DNA from: Kofleriaceae bacterium
Lineage (GTDB): Bacteria; Myxococcota_A; Polyangia; Haliangiales; Haliangiaceae
NCBI GenBank assembly: GCA_025357755.1
Contig: JANXOP010000054.1
Location: 21,924-85,923, forward strand
Reading direction: 5' to 3'
DNA: 64,000 nt
In this document: positions 28,436 through 37,101 of the stretch, piece after piece
Layout: every line of letters begins with the position of its first letter
Numbering within the stretch: the stretch's first letter is position 1
The notes under the pieces: generated by a model
The model's input: only the letters and a program-made list of their open reading frames with translations
Databases searched by the model: none
Told to the model about the DNA's origin: nothing
Made by a program: the position numbers and the translations under genes

Positions 28436-30211
28436 ATGGCGAATTCATCGGCCAGGGCCGTCGTCGATGTCGGGACCGTCATCGACGGCACCTACATCAT
28501 CGAGGGCATCATCGGCCGCGGGGGCATGGGTGCGGTCTTTCTCGCGAAGCACAACCGGCTCGAGGGCAAGAAGGTCGCGATCAAGATGCTGCACGTGGAC
28601 GTGGGGAGTGGCGATGTCCTCAAGCGGTTCAAGACCGAAGCCGATATCGCCTCGAAGCTCAACCACCCGAACATCGTCGCCGTCATCGACTACGACGAGC
28701 TCGAAGACGGCACGCCGTACATCGTGTACGAGTTTCTCCCGGGCGAATCGCTTGCGCAGCGCCTCGCCGATGTCGGCGCGCTCGACCTCGAATCGGTGTT
28801 CTCGATCATGCGTCAGGTCGGGTCCGCCCTGTCGGCCGCGCATCGCGCAGGCATCGTCCATCGCGACCTCAAGCCCGCGAACATCTTCCTCGTGCCGACC
28901 GAAGCGGATGGTCGCGCGGTCGAAGTCGCGAAGGTCCTCGATTTCGGGATCTCGAAGATCATCGATGGCTCGACCTCGGCGGTGAAGACCCAGGAAGCAA
29001 CGCTCTTCGGCACGCCGCAATACATGTCGCCGGAGCAAGCGAACGGTCAGCACTCGATCGTCGATGCGCGCACCGATATCTTCGCGCTTGGCGAGATCCT
29101 CTACGAGCTCGTCTCGGGGTCGCCGGCCTTCAGCGGCTCTAGCATTCCGGAGGTCGTGTACAAGGTCGTCCACCAAGCGCCGAAGCCGCTCGCCGAAGCG
29201 GCCCCCGACGTGCCTGATGCGATCGTCGCGGTGATCATGAAGGCACTCGCGAAGAAGCCCGAAGATCGGTATCAGAACGTGAGCGATCTGGTCGAAGCGC
29301 TGACCGGTTCGCCGCTGAGCGTGACCCGCAAACCGCGCGCGAGCGGAGCGGGCAGCCCGCCGCACGCGGCCGATTCGAACCACAGCTCGCACGACGCGTT
29401 CGCGCGCACGATGGGCTCGGGAGAGCACGGCGAGTCACCAACCGCCGCGTCGGCGCCGAGCGTCGCCCCGATTGCCCCGATTGCCCCGATTGCCCCGATC
29501 GAGAAGTCCGCCGTGACGGTGAGCACCGGCGGGCCAACCGAGATCCCGCAGCTCGAGAACGCCAGCACGGTGGCGCCGTTGACGAGCGCTCCGAGCGCGG
29601 GCGCCCACGCGGGGGCCACCGCAGGCGGTCGTGGCGTCCTCGCCGTCGCCGTCGTCGGTGTTCTTGCGGTCGGCGCGGTGGTGATGTTCTTGACGATGCG
29701 CGGCAGTAACGAGTCCCCGGCTCAGATCGCAGCTCCGGCTCCGACGACACCGGTGATCGCAGAGGAGGCGCGTCCCTTGCCACCCGTGCAACCACCGGTC
29801 GCCGTACCAGCCGATGCGGCGGTGGCGCATGATCCTGTCCCGGGCGTCGTTACGGGCGGCAAGAAGCCGAAGCTCCCGAACGACCCCATCGTAAAGGTCG
29901 TCGCACCGACGAAGTCCGACGACAACGGCGATCCAGAGGTCGAGCCGTTGCTGAGCCAAGCCGATGCCCTGTTCGCGTCACGCGACTGGGACAAGCTCAT
30001 CCAGATCGCGAACCGGATCTTGGCGTTCAACGTCAGCACCACGCAGGCCGCGAAGGCGAAGGCCTATCGCGGCATGGCGATGTGCGGAAAAAATAGCGAC
30101 GGCAATGCGCGCACCGATCTACGCGCGATCAGCCAGCTTCATGTCCCCGCGCAGCGCGCCCGCCTGCTCGAGTTCTGCCACAGCGAGCATCACCTCCAAG
30201 CCGATCAGTGA
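28436..30211 (+). CDS. Transmembrane Hanks-type Ser/Thr protein kinase
   Basis: 591 residues. Kinase domain about 18-290: Gly loop GRGGMG at 27-32, Lys50, HRDLKPAN at 142-149, DFG at 169-171 and MSPEQ. A long Ala/Pro/Ser linker (about 295-400) includes four API repeats, then a single membrane segment at about 400-425 and a 165-residue periplasmic part. The last 90 residues look like a TPR-like helical sensor (ADALFASRDWDKLIQIANRIL, KAYRGMAMCGKNSDGNA). The periplasmic end may read an envelope signal. Its stop overlaps the convergent gene end at 30205 by 7 bp. Confidence 0.93.
   Translation: MANSSARAVVDVGTVIDGTYIIEGIIGRGGMGAVFLAKHNRLEGKKVAIKMLHVDVGSGDVLKRFKTEADIASKLNHPNIVAVIDYDELEDGTPYIVYEFLPGESLAQRLADVGALDLESVFSIMRQVGSALSAAHRAGIVHRDLKPANIFLVPTEADGRAVEVAKVLDFGISKIIDGSTSAVKTQEATLFGTPQYMSPEQANGQHSIVDARTDIFALGEILYELVSGSPAFSGSSIPEVVYKVVHQAPKPLAEAAPDVPDAIVAVIMKALAKKPEDRYQNVSDLVEALTGSPLSVTRKPRASGAGSPPHAADSNHSSHDAFARTMGSGEHGESPTAASAPSVAPIAPIAPIAPIEKSAVTVSTGGPTEIPQLENASTVAPLTSAPSAGAHAGATAGGRGVLAVAVVGVLAVGAVVMFLTMRGSNESPAQIAAPAPTTPVIAEEARPLPPVQPPVAVPADAAVAHDPVPGVVTGGKKPKLPNDPIVKVVAPTKSDDNGDPEVEPLLSQADALFASRDWDKLIQIANRILAFNVSTTQAAKAKAYRGMAMCGKNSDGNARTDLRAISQLHVPAQRARLLEFCHSEHHLQADQ
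29465..29500 (+). repeat. Nine-base tandem repeat in the kinase linker
   Basis: Four copies of GCCCCGATT (the last ends in C) encode APIAPIAPIAPI in the linker between kinase and membrane segment. The near-identical bases suggest recent slippage, so linker length may vary among strains. Confidence 0.85.
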
Positions 30212-30567
30212 AGCAGGACGAGCACGCGACGTTGCGTGCCGATAGCCGTTCGACCGATCGTTAGATCGATAAAGCTTCGCGCCGTCGGCCGCGCGATGGC
30301 GATCACGGTGTCCGCATCGAGGTTGCCGGTCACCGGCTGATCATCGACTGCCGTGACGAGCTCACCCGGCGCGAGTCGAACGAGCTGCGCGAGCTGCGAC
30401 GTCGAGGTACCGGGCGCGACATCGATGATCGTGGGTACGTCAGCGTTGGAGGCCACCGCGACGAGCTCGCGTTCGTGCTCGATGCGCGGCGACACCTCGG
30501 GCCGCAAGGCAAGGAGCACCAGGCACGCCCCGAGGAGCCCGACCGCGAGGGAACGGAACAGCATCAT
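30205..30567 (-). CDS. Membrane-anchored small protein, PDZ-like
   Basis: 120 residues from ATG 30567 (a second ATG follows at once). The N-terminus is a hydrophobic signal anchor (MMLFRSLAVGLLGACLVLLAL). The rest reads like a truncated PDZ domain: VRLAPGELVTAVDDQPV followed by an Ala-rich helix and a final beta strand. The longer in-frame upstream extension lacks coding character. It converges on, and overlaps by 7 bp, the kinase gene. The function is unknown. Confidence 0.5.
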   Translation of the reverse strand: MMLFRSLAVGLLGACLVLLALRPEVSPRIEHERELVAVASNADVPTIIDVAPGTSTSQLAQLVRLAPGELVTAVDDQPVTGNLDADTVIAIARPTARSFIDLTIGRTAIGTQRRVLVLLH

Positions 30568-30681
30568 GCCGCTGGATTCTGCAAAGCAGCGGCCGTCCGA
30601 GACCCCGCGGTCTCGCGTAGTTAGCCGTGGCTCGTTCGTCGCGCGTTGCCACAATGGCGACGCGCGCTCGCAGCACTTCGA

Positions 30682-31155
30682 CTACTCGTCTTTGATCTGC
30701 TGCGAGAGGTAGTTCTGCTCGCCGACCTGACGCACGAGCTCGAGCTGGGTCTCCAGCCAATCGGTGTGCTCTTCCTCGGAGACCAAGATCTTGGTCATGA
30801 GGTCTTCGGTCGCGTTGTCGCCAGCCTTGCGGCAGGCCTCGATGCCCTGGTTGAGGAAGGCGATCGCGGCGTACTCGAGCTGGAGGTCGACCTCGAGCTG
30901 CTCCTTGACGGTCTCGCCGACGTGCAGCTTGTGATAGCGCTGCATGTTCGGGACGCCATCGAGGAAGAGGATCCGATCCATGACGAGCTCGGCGTGCCTC
31001 ATCTCGTCGATCGACTCTTCGCGCACCTTCTTCGCCAGGCGGAGATAGCCCCAATTGCGGCACATCTTCGCGTGGATGAAGTACTGGTTGATCGCGGTCA
31101 GCTCGTTGGTCAGGAGCTGATTCAAGAGGTTCAGAACCTCCTCGTTACCCTTCAT
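30682..31155 (-). CDS. bfr: Bacterioferritin
   Basis: 157 residues, the standard size. All ferroxidase ligands are in their canonical places (Glu18, Glu51, His54, Glu94, Glu127, His130) and the haem-ligating Met is at 52. Twenty-four subunits form an iron storage shell that oxidises Fe(II). A GAGG lies eleven bases before the ATG. bfd lies 33 bp upstream on the same strand, so storage and release genes are probably co-transcribed. Confidence 0.97.
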   Translation of the reverse strand: MKGNEEVLNLLNQLLTNELTAINQYFIHAKMCRNWGYLRLAKKVREESIDEMRHAELVMDRILFLDGVPNMQRYHKLHVGETVKEQLEVDLQLEYAAIAFLNQGIEACRKAGDNATEDLMTKILVSEEEHTDWLETQLELVRQVGEQNYLSQQIKDE

Positions 31156-31188
31156 GTCGTGTTCGTCCTCGCCGAGCGGTAGGGCCGC

Positions 31189-31410
31189 TCAGCGCGACCT
31201 TATCGACACGAGCGCGGACGTACAATCACGGGTGGCCGCGTTCTCACCGCAGCCGCGAGCCTCGAGTCGCTCGCGCAACTCGTCGTGGCACATGCCGCAG
31301 CCGGTGCCGGCGCGACATCGCGCGCCGATCTCCTCGACACTGCGCGCACCTTCGTCGATGACCGCGTCGATATCGCGGTTCGAGGCCGGGTAACACATGC
31401 AGACGATCAT
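31189..31410 (-). CDS. bfd: Bacterioferritin-associated ferredoxin
   Basis: 73 residues from ATG 31410. The four [2Fe-2S] ligands Cys4, Cys6, Cys38 and Cys41 match E. coli Bfd exactly in position (VCMC near the start, GTGCGMC in the middle). Bfd reduces the haem of bacterioferritin and releases stored iron under iron limitation. A candidate promoter overlapped by a Fur box lies just upstream. The C-terminal 25 residues extend past the fold and carry two more Cys. Confidence 0.93.
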   Translation of the reverse strand: MIVCMCYPASNRDIDAVIDEGARSVEEIGARCRAGTGCGMCHDELRERLEARGCGENAATRDCTSALVSIRSR

Positions 31411-31420
31411 GTTTCGAAAT

Positions 31421-31435
31421 TGATAATGCATTTCA
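31421..31435 (-). promoter_or_regulatory. Candidate Fur box upstream of bfd
   Basis: TGATAATGCATTTCA on the plus strand agrees with the 7-1-7 Fur motif (TGATAAT-N-ATTATCA) at 11 of 14 defined bases. It lies 11-25 bp upstream of the bfd start and overlaps the candidate -10, so iron-loaded Fur would block polymerase. bfd is a classical Fur target in enterobacteria, and fur is encoded in this window. Confidence 0.6.
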
Positions 31436-31451
31436 AAACCGGTTACGTCAA
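31423..31451 (-). promoter_or_regulatory. Promoter of bfd(-bfr)
   Basis: On the minus strand TTGACG (31446-31451), 17 bases, CATTAT (31423-31428). Predicted transcription start about 31416, leaving a leader of roughly six bases before ATG 31410. Confidence 0.45.
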
Positions 31452-31498
31452 GGGCTTCGTTCGACGCGGAATATTGGCCTCCAAGGGCCCGGATTCAC

Positions 31499-31504
31499 TA
31501 TGCT
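31499..31504 (+). promoter_or_regulatory. -10 element of the lipoprotein gene at 31512
   Basis: TATGCT stands seven bases before GTG 31512. The ATG inside it (31500) is in frame but would then not be transcribed, so GTG is the better start. A TTGGCC at 31474-31479 is 19 bases upstream, slightly long for a -35. Confidence 0.4.
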
Positions 31505-31511
31505 CTGGCCC

Positions 31512-32372
31512 GTGCGAAGCGTCCTGGTCATCGGCTCGATGATGCTCGTCGGCTGTAAACAACCGGATCCGCCCGCCCCACCGGCCAAGAGCGATCTGGT
31601 CGTGGTGACCGCAGGGGCACCGCCGCAACAGCTGCTGCGCTACCACCTCGCGAAGGGCAGCAAGGCGATCGTGGAGCTCGAGCTCGAAGAGAAGCTCGTG
31701 GCGGGTGAGATGAAGAGCTCGTCGCCCTCGCTGTCGTTCACGCTCGAAGTCTCGGTCGACGAGGTCCGGCCGGATGGCGCGATGAAGTTGACCTCGACGA
31801 TCACGAACATGACCGCGCGTGGTGCACCGGATCAGCCGGGCGTTCCGCGCGCCACCTCGGAGGCCGTCGCGCTCAAGGGTACCGCGATCACGTCGCTGCT
31901 CAGGCCCGACGGCTCGATCGATGACGTGCGAGCGAACATCGACAAGCAGCTCTCGGAGTCCGCGAAGGCCGAGGTCGATCAGATCGTGCGAGCGATGCCA
32001 AAGCTGGTGATGCCGCTACCGAGCGTGCCGGTCGGCGTCGGCGCGAAGTGGCGAAGCTCGCGTGGCCTCGGGCCCGCGAGCCTACTCGCGCTCACGAGCG
32101 TCACCACGATCGATCTGACGGGGATCGCCCACGATGTCATCAACTACACCGTGACCTCGACGGTCCATGGCGACGATCAAGTCGTAAAGCAGGACGAGGT
32201 CGAAGTCGACTGCAAGGCGATCACGGGAACCGCGACAGGGAATGGTTCGTTCGATCTAGCCAAGCTCGCGATCAACGGCGCGCTCGCCGCCGAGCTCCAC
32301 ATGGACATGACGACCGGCAGCGACAAGACGAGCATGCTGATGCAGCTCGAGCTCCACACCTCGAGTCACTAG
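31512..32372 (+). CDS. Lipoprotein of unknown function
   Basis: 286 residues from GTG 31512 (290 if the ATG at 31500 were used). The leader ends SMMLVGCKQ, a lipobox, followed by a Pro-rich tether (PDPPAPPAKSD). The mature part has the look of a beta-rich envelope protein, with the pattern VELELEEKLVAGE and an MPLPSVPVGVGAKW segment also seen in DUF6263-like proteins; assignment is weak. Its stop overlaps the convergent gene end by 4 bp. Confidence 0.65.
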   Translation: MRSVLVIGSMMLVGCKQPDPPAPPAKSDLVVVTAGAPPQQLLRYHLAKGSKAIVELELEEKLVAGEMKSSSPSLSFTLEVSVDEVRPDGAMKLTSTITNMTARGAPDQPGVPRATSEAVALKGTAITSLLRPDGSIDDVRANIDKQLSESAKAEVDQIVRAMPKLVMPLPSVPVGVGAKWRSSRGLGPASLLALTSVTTIDLTGIAHDVINYTVTSTVHGDDQVVKQDEVEVDCKAITGTATGNGSFDLAKLAINGALAAELHMDMTTGSDKTSMLMQLELHTSSH

Positions 32373-32860
32373 GGAGCGCACAGCGCGCCGTACTTGGCGC
32401 ACGTGCCGCCGGTCACGGCATCGCAATGGTGATAGAGGCCATCACCGAACGAGAACATGCATCCGCTCTTCGGTGCACATGCGGCGCCCCACTGCGAGCA
32501 CACTCCCTCGACCGGCGCCGAGCACTGCTTGTACGTCCGATCGGCGGGATCGATCATGCAACTCTCGGGTGGCGTGCACGCTGCACCGAAGTGAAAGCAG
32601 ATGCCCGCGCCTCCCGCGAGGCACGTGAAGTAGGTCGCGGTCGCTTGATGGAACGCGCAGGTCGCGGTCAAGCAACCTACGTCGGGTGCCGCGATCGCGA
32701 CTTGCGATCCGGATCCTGCACCGCTCGGGTTGGGTGTCGCGACGGCGCCACTGCCCGCACGAACCGGTGTGCGCGGTGGCCCAGAGGTCCCATTCGTGAC
32801 GTCGGGCGGATGGCCTCCGCAAGACGCGACAGCGACGACGATCACCAGGGCACAACGCAC
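32369..32860 (-). CDS. Cys-rich lipoprotein with short tandem modules
   Basis: 163 residues from GTG 32860, supported by TATATT six bases upstream and by the lipobox VASC at residues 11-14. After a Gly/Ser/Pro linker come about three modules of roughly 25 residues, each with the pattern CxxxGAxCxPxxxC (for example CSQWGAACAPKSGC), giving at least 11 Cys in the second half. Disulfide-knotted surface modules are likely. The role is unknown. It is divergent from the hydrolase-like lipoprotein at 32919. Confidence 0.65.
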   Translation of the reverse strand: MRCALVIVVAVASCGGHPPDVTNGTSGPPRTPVRAGSGAVATPNPSGAGSGSQVAIAAPDVGCLTATCAFHQATATYFTCLAGGAGICFHFGAACTPPESCMIDPADRTYKQCSAPVEGVCSQWGAACAPKSGCMFSFGDGLYHHCDAVTGGTCAKYGALCAP

Positions 32861-32866
32861 CGCGTG

Positions 32867-32911
32867 AATATAGCGTAAAGAATCCTCCGCGCCGGCGATT
32901 CGATGTACGGT
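32867..32911. promoter_or_regulatory. Divergent -10 elements of two lipoprotein genes
   Basis: Minus strand TATATT (32867-32872) is six bases before GTG 32860. Plus strand TACGGT (32906-32911) is seven bases before ATG 32919. Neither gene has a Shine-Dalgarno, and only 58 bp separate the two starts, so both are probably leaderless and jointly controlled. Confidence 0.45.
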
Positions 32912-32918
32912 CCGAGCG

Positions 32919-34865
32919 ATGAGGGGACTCACCGTCGGCTTGGGTCTGATGCTCGCGGCATGCAGCGGCGACACCGCGCTGCCAATCGAGGCGCAGTGCA
33001 ATCCGCTCGGCATCAACAACTGCATGACGCCGTGGCCGTCGGCCGTGTTCGAAGTCGATGACTCGACCACCTCGACCGCGCGCAAGCTCGCGATTCCGGA
33101 TCACACGCTGCCGACCAACTTCGACCACGACACCGTCGATCCGGCGGGCTGGAACAAGGCGGATGGCTTCTCGCCCTCGGCGCCGATGGTGATGTCGTTC
33201 CCTGGTGGCGTCTCGGCCGAGGGGCTACCGCAGGCGAGCGACATGACGTCGTCGTTGATGCCCGAGAGCCCGACCGTGATCCTCGACATGACGACCGGCA
33301 CGCGCGTCGCGCACTTCGCCGAGATCGACATGCAGGCGGACTCGACGCCCGATGCGCAGGCGCTGTTCATCCGGCCATCGCAGCGCTTGATCGGTGGCCA
33401 TCGCTACGCGGTGGCGATCACGAACAAGGTCAAGGCGCGCGATGGGGGCGAGCTGCCGGTTCCGCCCGGCTTTGCCGCCGTGGTGAACGGCAAGCACACC
33501 GATCACTCGCTCCTCGAGACATATCGCCCGCGGATGAAAGAGGTGCTCGACGCCCTCGCGACCGCCGGCTTCGACTCCGCGGATCTCGTCGTCGCGTGGG
33601 ACTTCACGGTCGCCTCCGACGACTTCATCCACCGCGACATGATCGCCGCGCGCGATCGCGCGATCGCGGCGCTCGATGCGCATCCGATCGCCTTCACGAT
33701 CACCACCGATGCGCCGATCGACGACGGCTCGCAGATCAAGCGCAAGATCACCGGCTACCTCGACGCGCCGCTGTTCCTCACCAACGGCGGCAACAACACC
33801 GTCGGCACCGTGATCGCGCGCGACGATCAGGACCTGCCCGCGCTGCAGGGCTTCTATCAGATCCCGTACACCGCGATCGTGCCTGCGTGCGCGTACACCG
33901 CGCTCGCGCCGGTCGGCATGGTGCTCTACGGCCACGGCCTGATGGGCACCGCGGCGGAGGTGAGCTACGGCGTCCAGAGCCAGACCGCCGCCGAGGCTTG
34001 CCTCGTGATGGTCGCGACCGACATGCGCGGCATGTCGACGCCCGACTTCAGCGCGGTCGCGACGGCGCTCAACGATGCGACGCACGCCGACGGCGTGATG
34101 GAAGTGCTCGAGCAGGGCATCGTCAACAACGTCACGCTCGTGCGCGCGATGCGGACCACGTTCGCGAGCTCGCTGTTCGTCGATGCGGCGAACGCGAACC
34201 ATGGCCTGGTCGATCCGACGAAGGTCTACTACTACGGGCTCTCGCAGGGCGCGATCTTCGGGACCTCGATCATGGCGTACGAGCCGACGATCCAGCGCGC
34301 CGCGCTCGGGGTCGGCGGCGCGAACTACTCGCTGCTGCTCGACCGCTCCGCCGATTGGCCGCAGTACCGTACGATCCTCTCGGGCGCCTATCCCGATGCG
34401 CTCGACGACACGATGGTGATGAACCTGTTCCAGATGCGGTGGGACAAGGTCGAAGGCTCGGGCATCGTGAACACCGTGCTCGCAGGACCGCCGACCGCGC
34501 CGATCGCCAAGCAGATCCTCATGCAGATCGCTCTGTCGGACGAGCAAGTGCCGAACCTCGGCAGCTACTGGCAGGCGCGCTCGATGAACCTTCCGGTCAT
34601 CGGTCCGACCCCCATCACGCCGTGGGGCCTCGAGGTCGCTCCGAGCCCGCTCGCTCCGGGCGCGAGTGGCATCTTGATCATGGACGGCGGCGCTGCGGCT
34701 CCGCCGACGACGAACTTGCCTGCTCCGAAAGTCGACCCGAGCATGCACGACCTCACGCGCACGCAGGCCGCGACGCGGCGACAGCTCAAAGCGTTCTACG
34801 CGACCGGGACGATCACCAACGAGTGCGCAGGCGTGTGCACGTGCCAAGCCGGCCAGTGCGACTAG
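32919..34865 (+). CDS. Alpha/beta-hydrolase-like lipoprotein
   Basis: 648 residues. The leader MRGLTVGLGLMLAACSG has a lipobox. The C-terminal half is an alpha/beta hydrolase: nucleophile elbow GLSQG at 440-444 with Ser442, a preceding YGHGLMG oxyanion-type motif near 330, and a later DEQVP segment that could hold the acid. The N-terminal 250 residues contain an IRPSQRLIGGHRYAVAI segment typical of secreted myxobacterial hydrolases. A carboxylesterase or lipase acting at the cell surface is likely; the substrate is unknown. The tail ends in a CxxxCxCxxxxC knot. Confidence 0.75.
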   Translation: MRGLTVGLGLMLAACSGDTALPIEAQCNPLGINNCMTPWPSAVFEVDDSTTSTARKLAIPDHTLPTNFDHDTVDPAGWNKADGFSPSAPMVMSFPGGVSAEGLPQASDMTSSLMPESPTVILDMTTGTRVAHFAEIDMQADSTPDAQALFIRPSQRLIGGHRYAVAITNKVKARDGGELPVPPGFAAVVNGKHTDHSLLETYRPRMKEVLDALATAGFDSADLVVAWDFTVASDDFIHRDMIAARDRAIAALDAHPIAFTITTDAPIDDGSQIKRKITGYLDAPLFLTNGGNNTVGTVIARDDQDLPALQGFYQIPYTAIVPACAYTALAPVGMVLYGHGLMGTAAEVSYGVQSQTAAEACLVMVATDMRGMSTPDFSAVATALNDATHADGVMEVLEQGIVNNVTLVRAMRTTFASSLFVDAANANHGLVDPTKVYYYGLSQGAIFGTSIMAYEPTIQRAALGVGGANYSLLLDRSADWPQYRTILSGAYPDALDDTMVMNLFQMRWDKVEGSGIVNTVLAGPPTAPIAKQILMQIALSDEQVPNLGSYWQARSMNLPVIGPTPITPWGLEVAPSPLAPGASGILIMDGGAAAPPTTNLPAPKVDPSMHDLTRTQAATRRQLKAFYATGTITNECAGVCTCQAGQCD

Positions 34866-35662
34866 CGCTCGCCTTGGCGCTCGCCGGTTGCGGCTTCGCG
34901 CCGACCGCGACGCCGGGCGACAGCTCGATCGGCCACGATACGACCGTGCAGCTCGACGGTGGTGGAGCTGGCGATGCGCGCGTCGTAGCCGATTACGATC
35001 ACGACGGCATCCCCGACGATGTCGATCTCTGCCCTCACATCGCGAACCCACAGAACCCCGATACCGATGGCGATGGCGTGGGCGATGACTGCGATCCGCG
35101 CCCCGGTCAGATCGACAGGCGCGTGTACTGGAGCTCGTTCGACAACCCGCTCGAGATCAACAGCTGGCTCGGCATCGGCGCATGGTCGGTGCAGTCCGGC
35201 GAAGCCGTCCAGGGCAGCTCGGGCCATACCACCTCGTATCTGCAAGTACCGATCGTCGTGAACCGCGCGTACGTCGCGACCTCGCTCGTCGCGGGGACGC
35301 TGAACGGCAACCCACCTACGGTCGGAATCCGGGTCACGACGACGAGCGGCAACCAGTACGGCTGCGCGTTCTTTCGCGCGATGGGAACGATCCACACGAC
35401 CGCGTCGACGAACACGACGATGAATGCGATCGGCTCGTGGTCGACGAACGACATCACCGGCCACGCATACCGCGTGACCGAGGATCTCAGCACACCCACC
35501 AGCACCAATGGCTGCGCGTTCGTCGATACGAGCTCGACGATCCACCTGACCAGCGCGTACGCCGGTGGTGAGACGGCCCCAGCGGGTCACGTCGAGATGA
35601 CGACGATCGACGCGACGGCGACCTACGAGTACCTGTTCATCGTCGACACCGCGCCGTCTTGA
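34856..35662 (+). CDS. Calcium-binding TSP3-repeat lipoprotein
   Basis: 268 residues from GTG 34856, which gives an ideal leader (MRLALALALAGCG) and overlaps the preceding stop by ten bases. Residues 45-80 hold thrombospondin type 3-like Asp repeats (DYDHDGIPDDVDLCP, DTDGDGVGDDCDP), which bind Ca2+. The rest (about 90-268) is a beta-sandwich, possibly LamG/concanavalin-like, with two Cys. It is probably a surface adhesin or carbohydrate binder co-expressed with the hydrolase-like lipoprotein. Confidence 0.75.
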   Translation: MRLALALALAGCGFAPTATPGDSSIGHDTTVQLDGGGAGDARVVADYDHDGIPDDVDLCPHIANPQNPDTDGDGVGDDCDPRPGQIDRRVYWSSFDNPLEINSWLGIGAWSVQSGEAVQGSSGHTTSYLQVPIVVNRAYVATSLVAGTLNGNPPTVGIRVTTTSGNQYGCAFFRAMGTIHTTASTNTTMNAIGSWSTNDITGHAYRVTEDLSTPTSTNGCAFVDTSSTIHLTSAYAGGETAPAGHVEMTTIDATATYEYLFIVDTAPS

Positions 35663-35684
35663 ACGGCGCGGGCCGGCCTGCCGA

Positions 35685-37004
35685 TCAGGGGAAGATGCCG
35701 CGCTCTTTGTAGACGTGCTGCAGCCGCTCGAGGCCGATCGCGTAGCTCGCGGTCCGCCAGTCGGTCTTCTGCGCGAGCGCGTACTGGCGGACGTTTTGAT
35801 ACGTCTGCTTCATGCGGCGCTCGAGACGACCGAGGACATCGGCCATCTCCCACTGCTCGGCGCGCTTGTTCTGGAGCCACTCGTAGTAGCTGACGATCAC
35901 GCCGCCGGAGTTGCAGAGAATGTCGGGGATGACCGCGATGCCCTTCTCGAGCAGGATCTCTTCGGCCTCGGGATAGGTCGGGCCGTTCGCCCCTTCGACC
36001 ATCATCTTGACCTTGAGAGCCTTCGCTTCGGCGACACCGACTTCGAGCTCGAGCGCGGCGGGCACGAAGATGTGCGCGTCGAGCGCGAAGAACTCTTCAC
36101 GCGTGATCTTCGAGGCACCCTTGTAACCGGCGACCGAGCCGGACTTGTGGACGTGCTCGCCGAGCTTGTGCGGGTTGATGCCTTCGGAGTTCGCGATGTA
36201 GCCGCCGACGTCGCCGACGCCGAGGATGACCGCACCCTTTTGCGAGAGCAGGCGCGCGGCGTAGCTGCCGACGTTGCCGAAGCCCTGGATGATCACGTGG
36301 CAACCATCGAGGTTGAACCCCGTGTCCTTCGCCCACTCGGTGATGCAATGGACGACGCCCTGGCCGGTCGCTTCCGCGCGGCCGTGCGAGCCACCCGCCG
36401 AGACGCTCTTGCCGGTCACGACACCGCGAACGGTGTTGCGGTCCGAGGCGCCCGCGATGTTCATGTACGTGTCCATCATCCAGACCATGGTCTGGCTGTT
36501 GGTGTTCACGTCGGGCGCCGGGATGTCGTGGTCCGGGCCGATGTTGGTGCCGAGCGCCGCGGTGAAGCGACGCGTGATCCGCTCGAGCTCGGTCTTGGAG
36601 TACTGGCGCGGATCGAACTTGATGCCGCCCTTACCGCCGCCGAACGGAATCTCGTGGAGCGCGCTCTTGTAGGTCATCCACGATGCGAGCGCCTTCATCT
36701 CGTCGAGGTTCGCCTCGTGGTGGTAGCGCATGCCGCCCTTGTAGGGGCCGAGGATGTTGTTGTGCTGAACGCGGTAACCCTTGAACATCTCGATCCGGCC
36801 GTTATCGCGGCGGACCGGGAAGTTCACGATCAACTCGTTCTTCGGCTGCCCGATGATCTGGGCAATATCCGGCTCCATATTGATCAGCTTCATCGCCTTC
36901 TCGATCTGCTTGGTAGCGATCTCGAAAAGGTTGCCGCGATCTTTCAGAGCGACTTCAGCGTTCTTCTGCGCCACCGGTGCTACCGGCGTTTGTGCGGTGC
37001 TCAT
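35685..37004 (-). CDS. gdhA: Glutamate dehydrogenase
   Basis: 439 residues from ATG 37004; a longer in-frame start would run into the divergent gene. Substrate-binding PYKGGMRYH and catalytic PFGGGKGGIKFDP are present, DIPAPDVNT follows, and GFGNVGSYAARLL is the Rossmann dinucleotide motif. The enzyme interconverts glutamate and 2-oxoglutarate plus ammonia. The sequence resembles the hexameric NAD-type bacterial enzymes, but cofactor preference cannot be fixed from motifs alone. No Shine-Dalgarno is visible. The symbol is given for the family; gdhB or gudB would also be used. Confidence 0.93.
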   Translation of the reverse strand: MSTAQTPVAPVAQKNAEVALKDRGNLFEIATKQIEKAMKLINMEPDIAQIIGQPKNELIVNFPVRRDNGRIEMFKGYRVQHNNILGPYKGGMRYHHEANLDEMKALASWMTYKSALHEIPFGGGKGGIKFDPRQYSKTELERITRRFTAALGTNIGPDHDIPAPDVNTNSQTMVWMMDTYMNIAGASDRNTVRGVVTGKSVSAGGSHGRAEATGQGVVHCITEWAKDTGFNLDGCHVIIQGFGNVGSYAARLLSQKGAVILGVGDVGGYIANSEGINPHKLGEHVHKSGSVAGYKGASKITREEFFALDAHIFVPAALELEVGVAEAKALKVKMMVEGANGPTYPEAEEILLEKGIAVIPDILCNSGGVIVSYYEWLQNKRAEQWEMADVLGRLERRMKQTYQNVRQYALAQKTDWRTASYAIGLERLQHVYKERGIFP

Positions 37005-37088
37005 ATGAGGCGTTAGGCGTACCGCCGCTCGCTGCGACCGAGCAACCAATTTCCCTACTATTTCGGTCGATTGCGCAGTGCGTTGGAG

Positions 37089-37094
37089 TATAAG
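37089..37094 (+). promoter_or_regulatory. -10 element of the rRNA methyltransferase gene
   Basis: TATAAG lies seven bases before TTG 37102. If used, transcription starts at or beside that TTG, which argues against the in-frame GTG at 37078 as start. Confidence 0.4.
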
Positions 37095-37101
37095 GCCCTT
37101 C

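Noticed and set aside
31500..31511. ATG 31500 as the start of the lipoprotein gene
   Set aside because: The ATG lies inside a likely -10 element (TATGCT); GTG 31512 fits the spacing of other leaderless genes and still gives a good lipobox.
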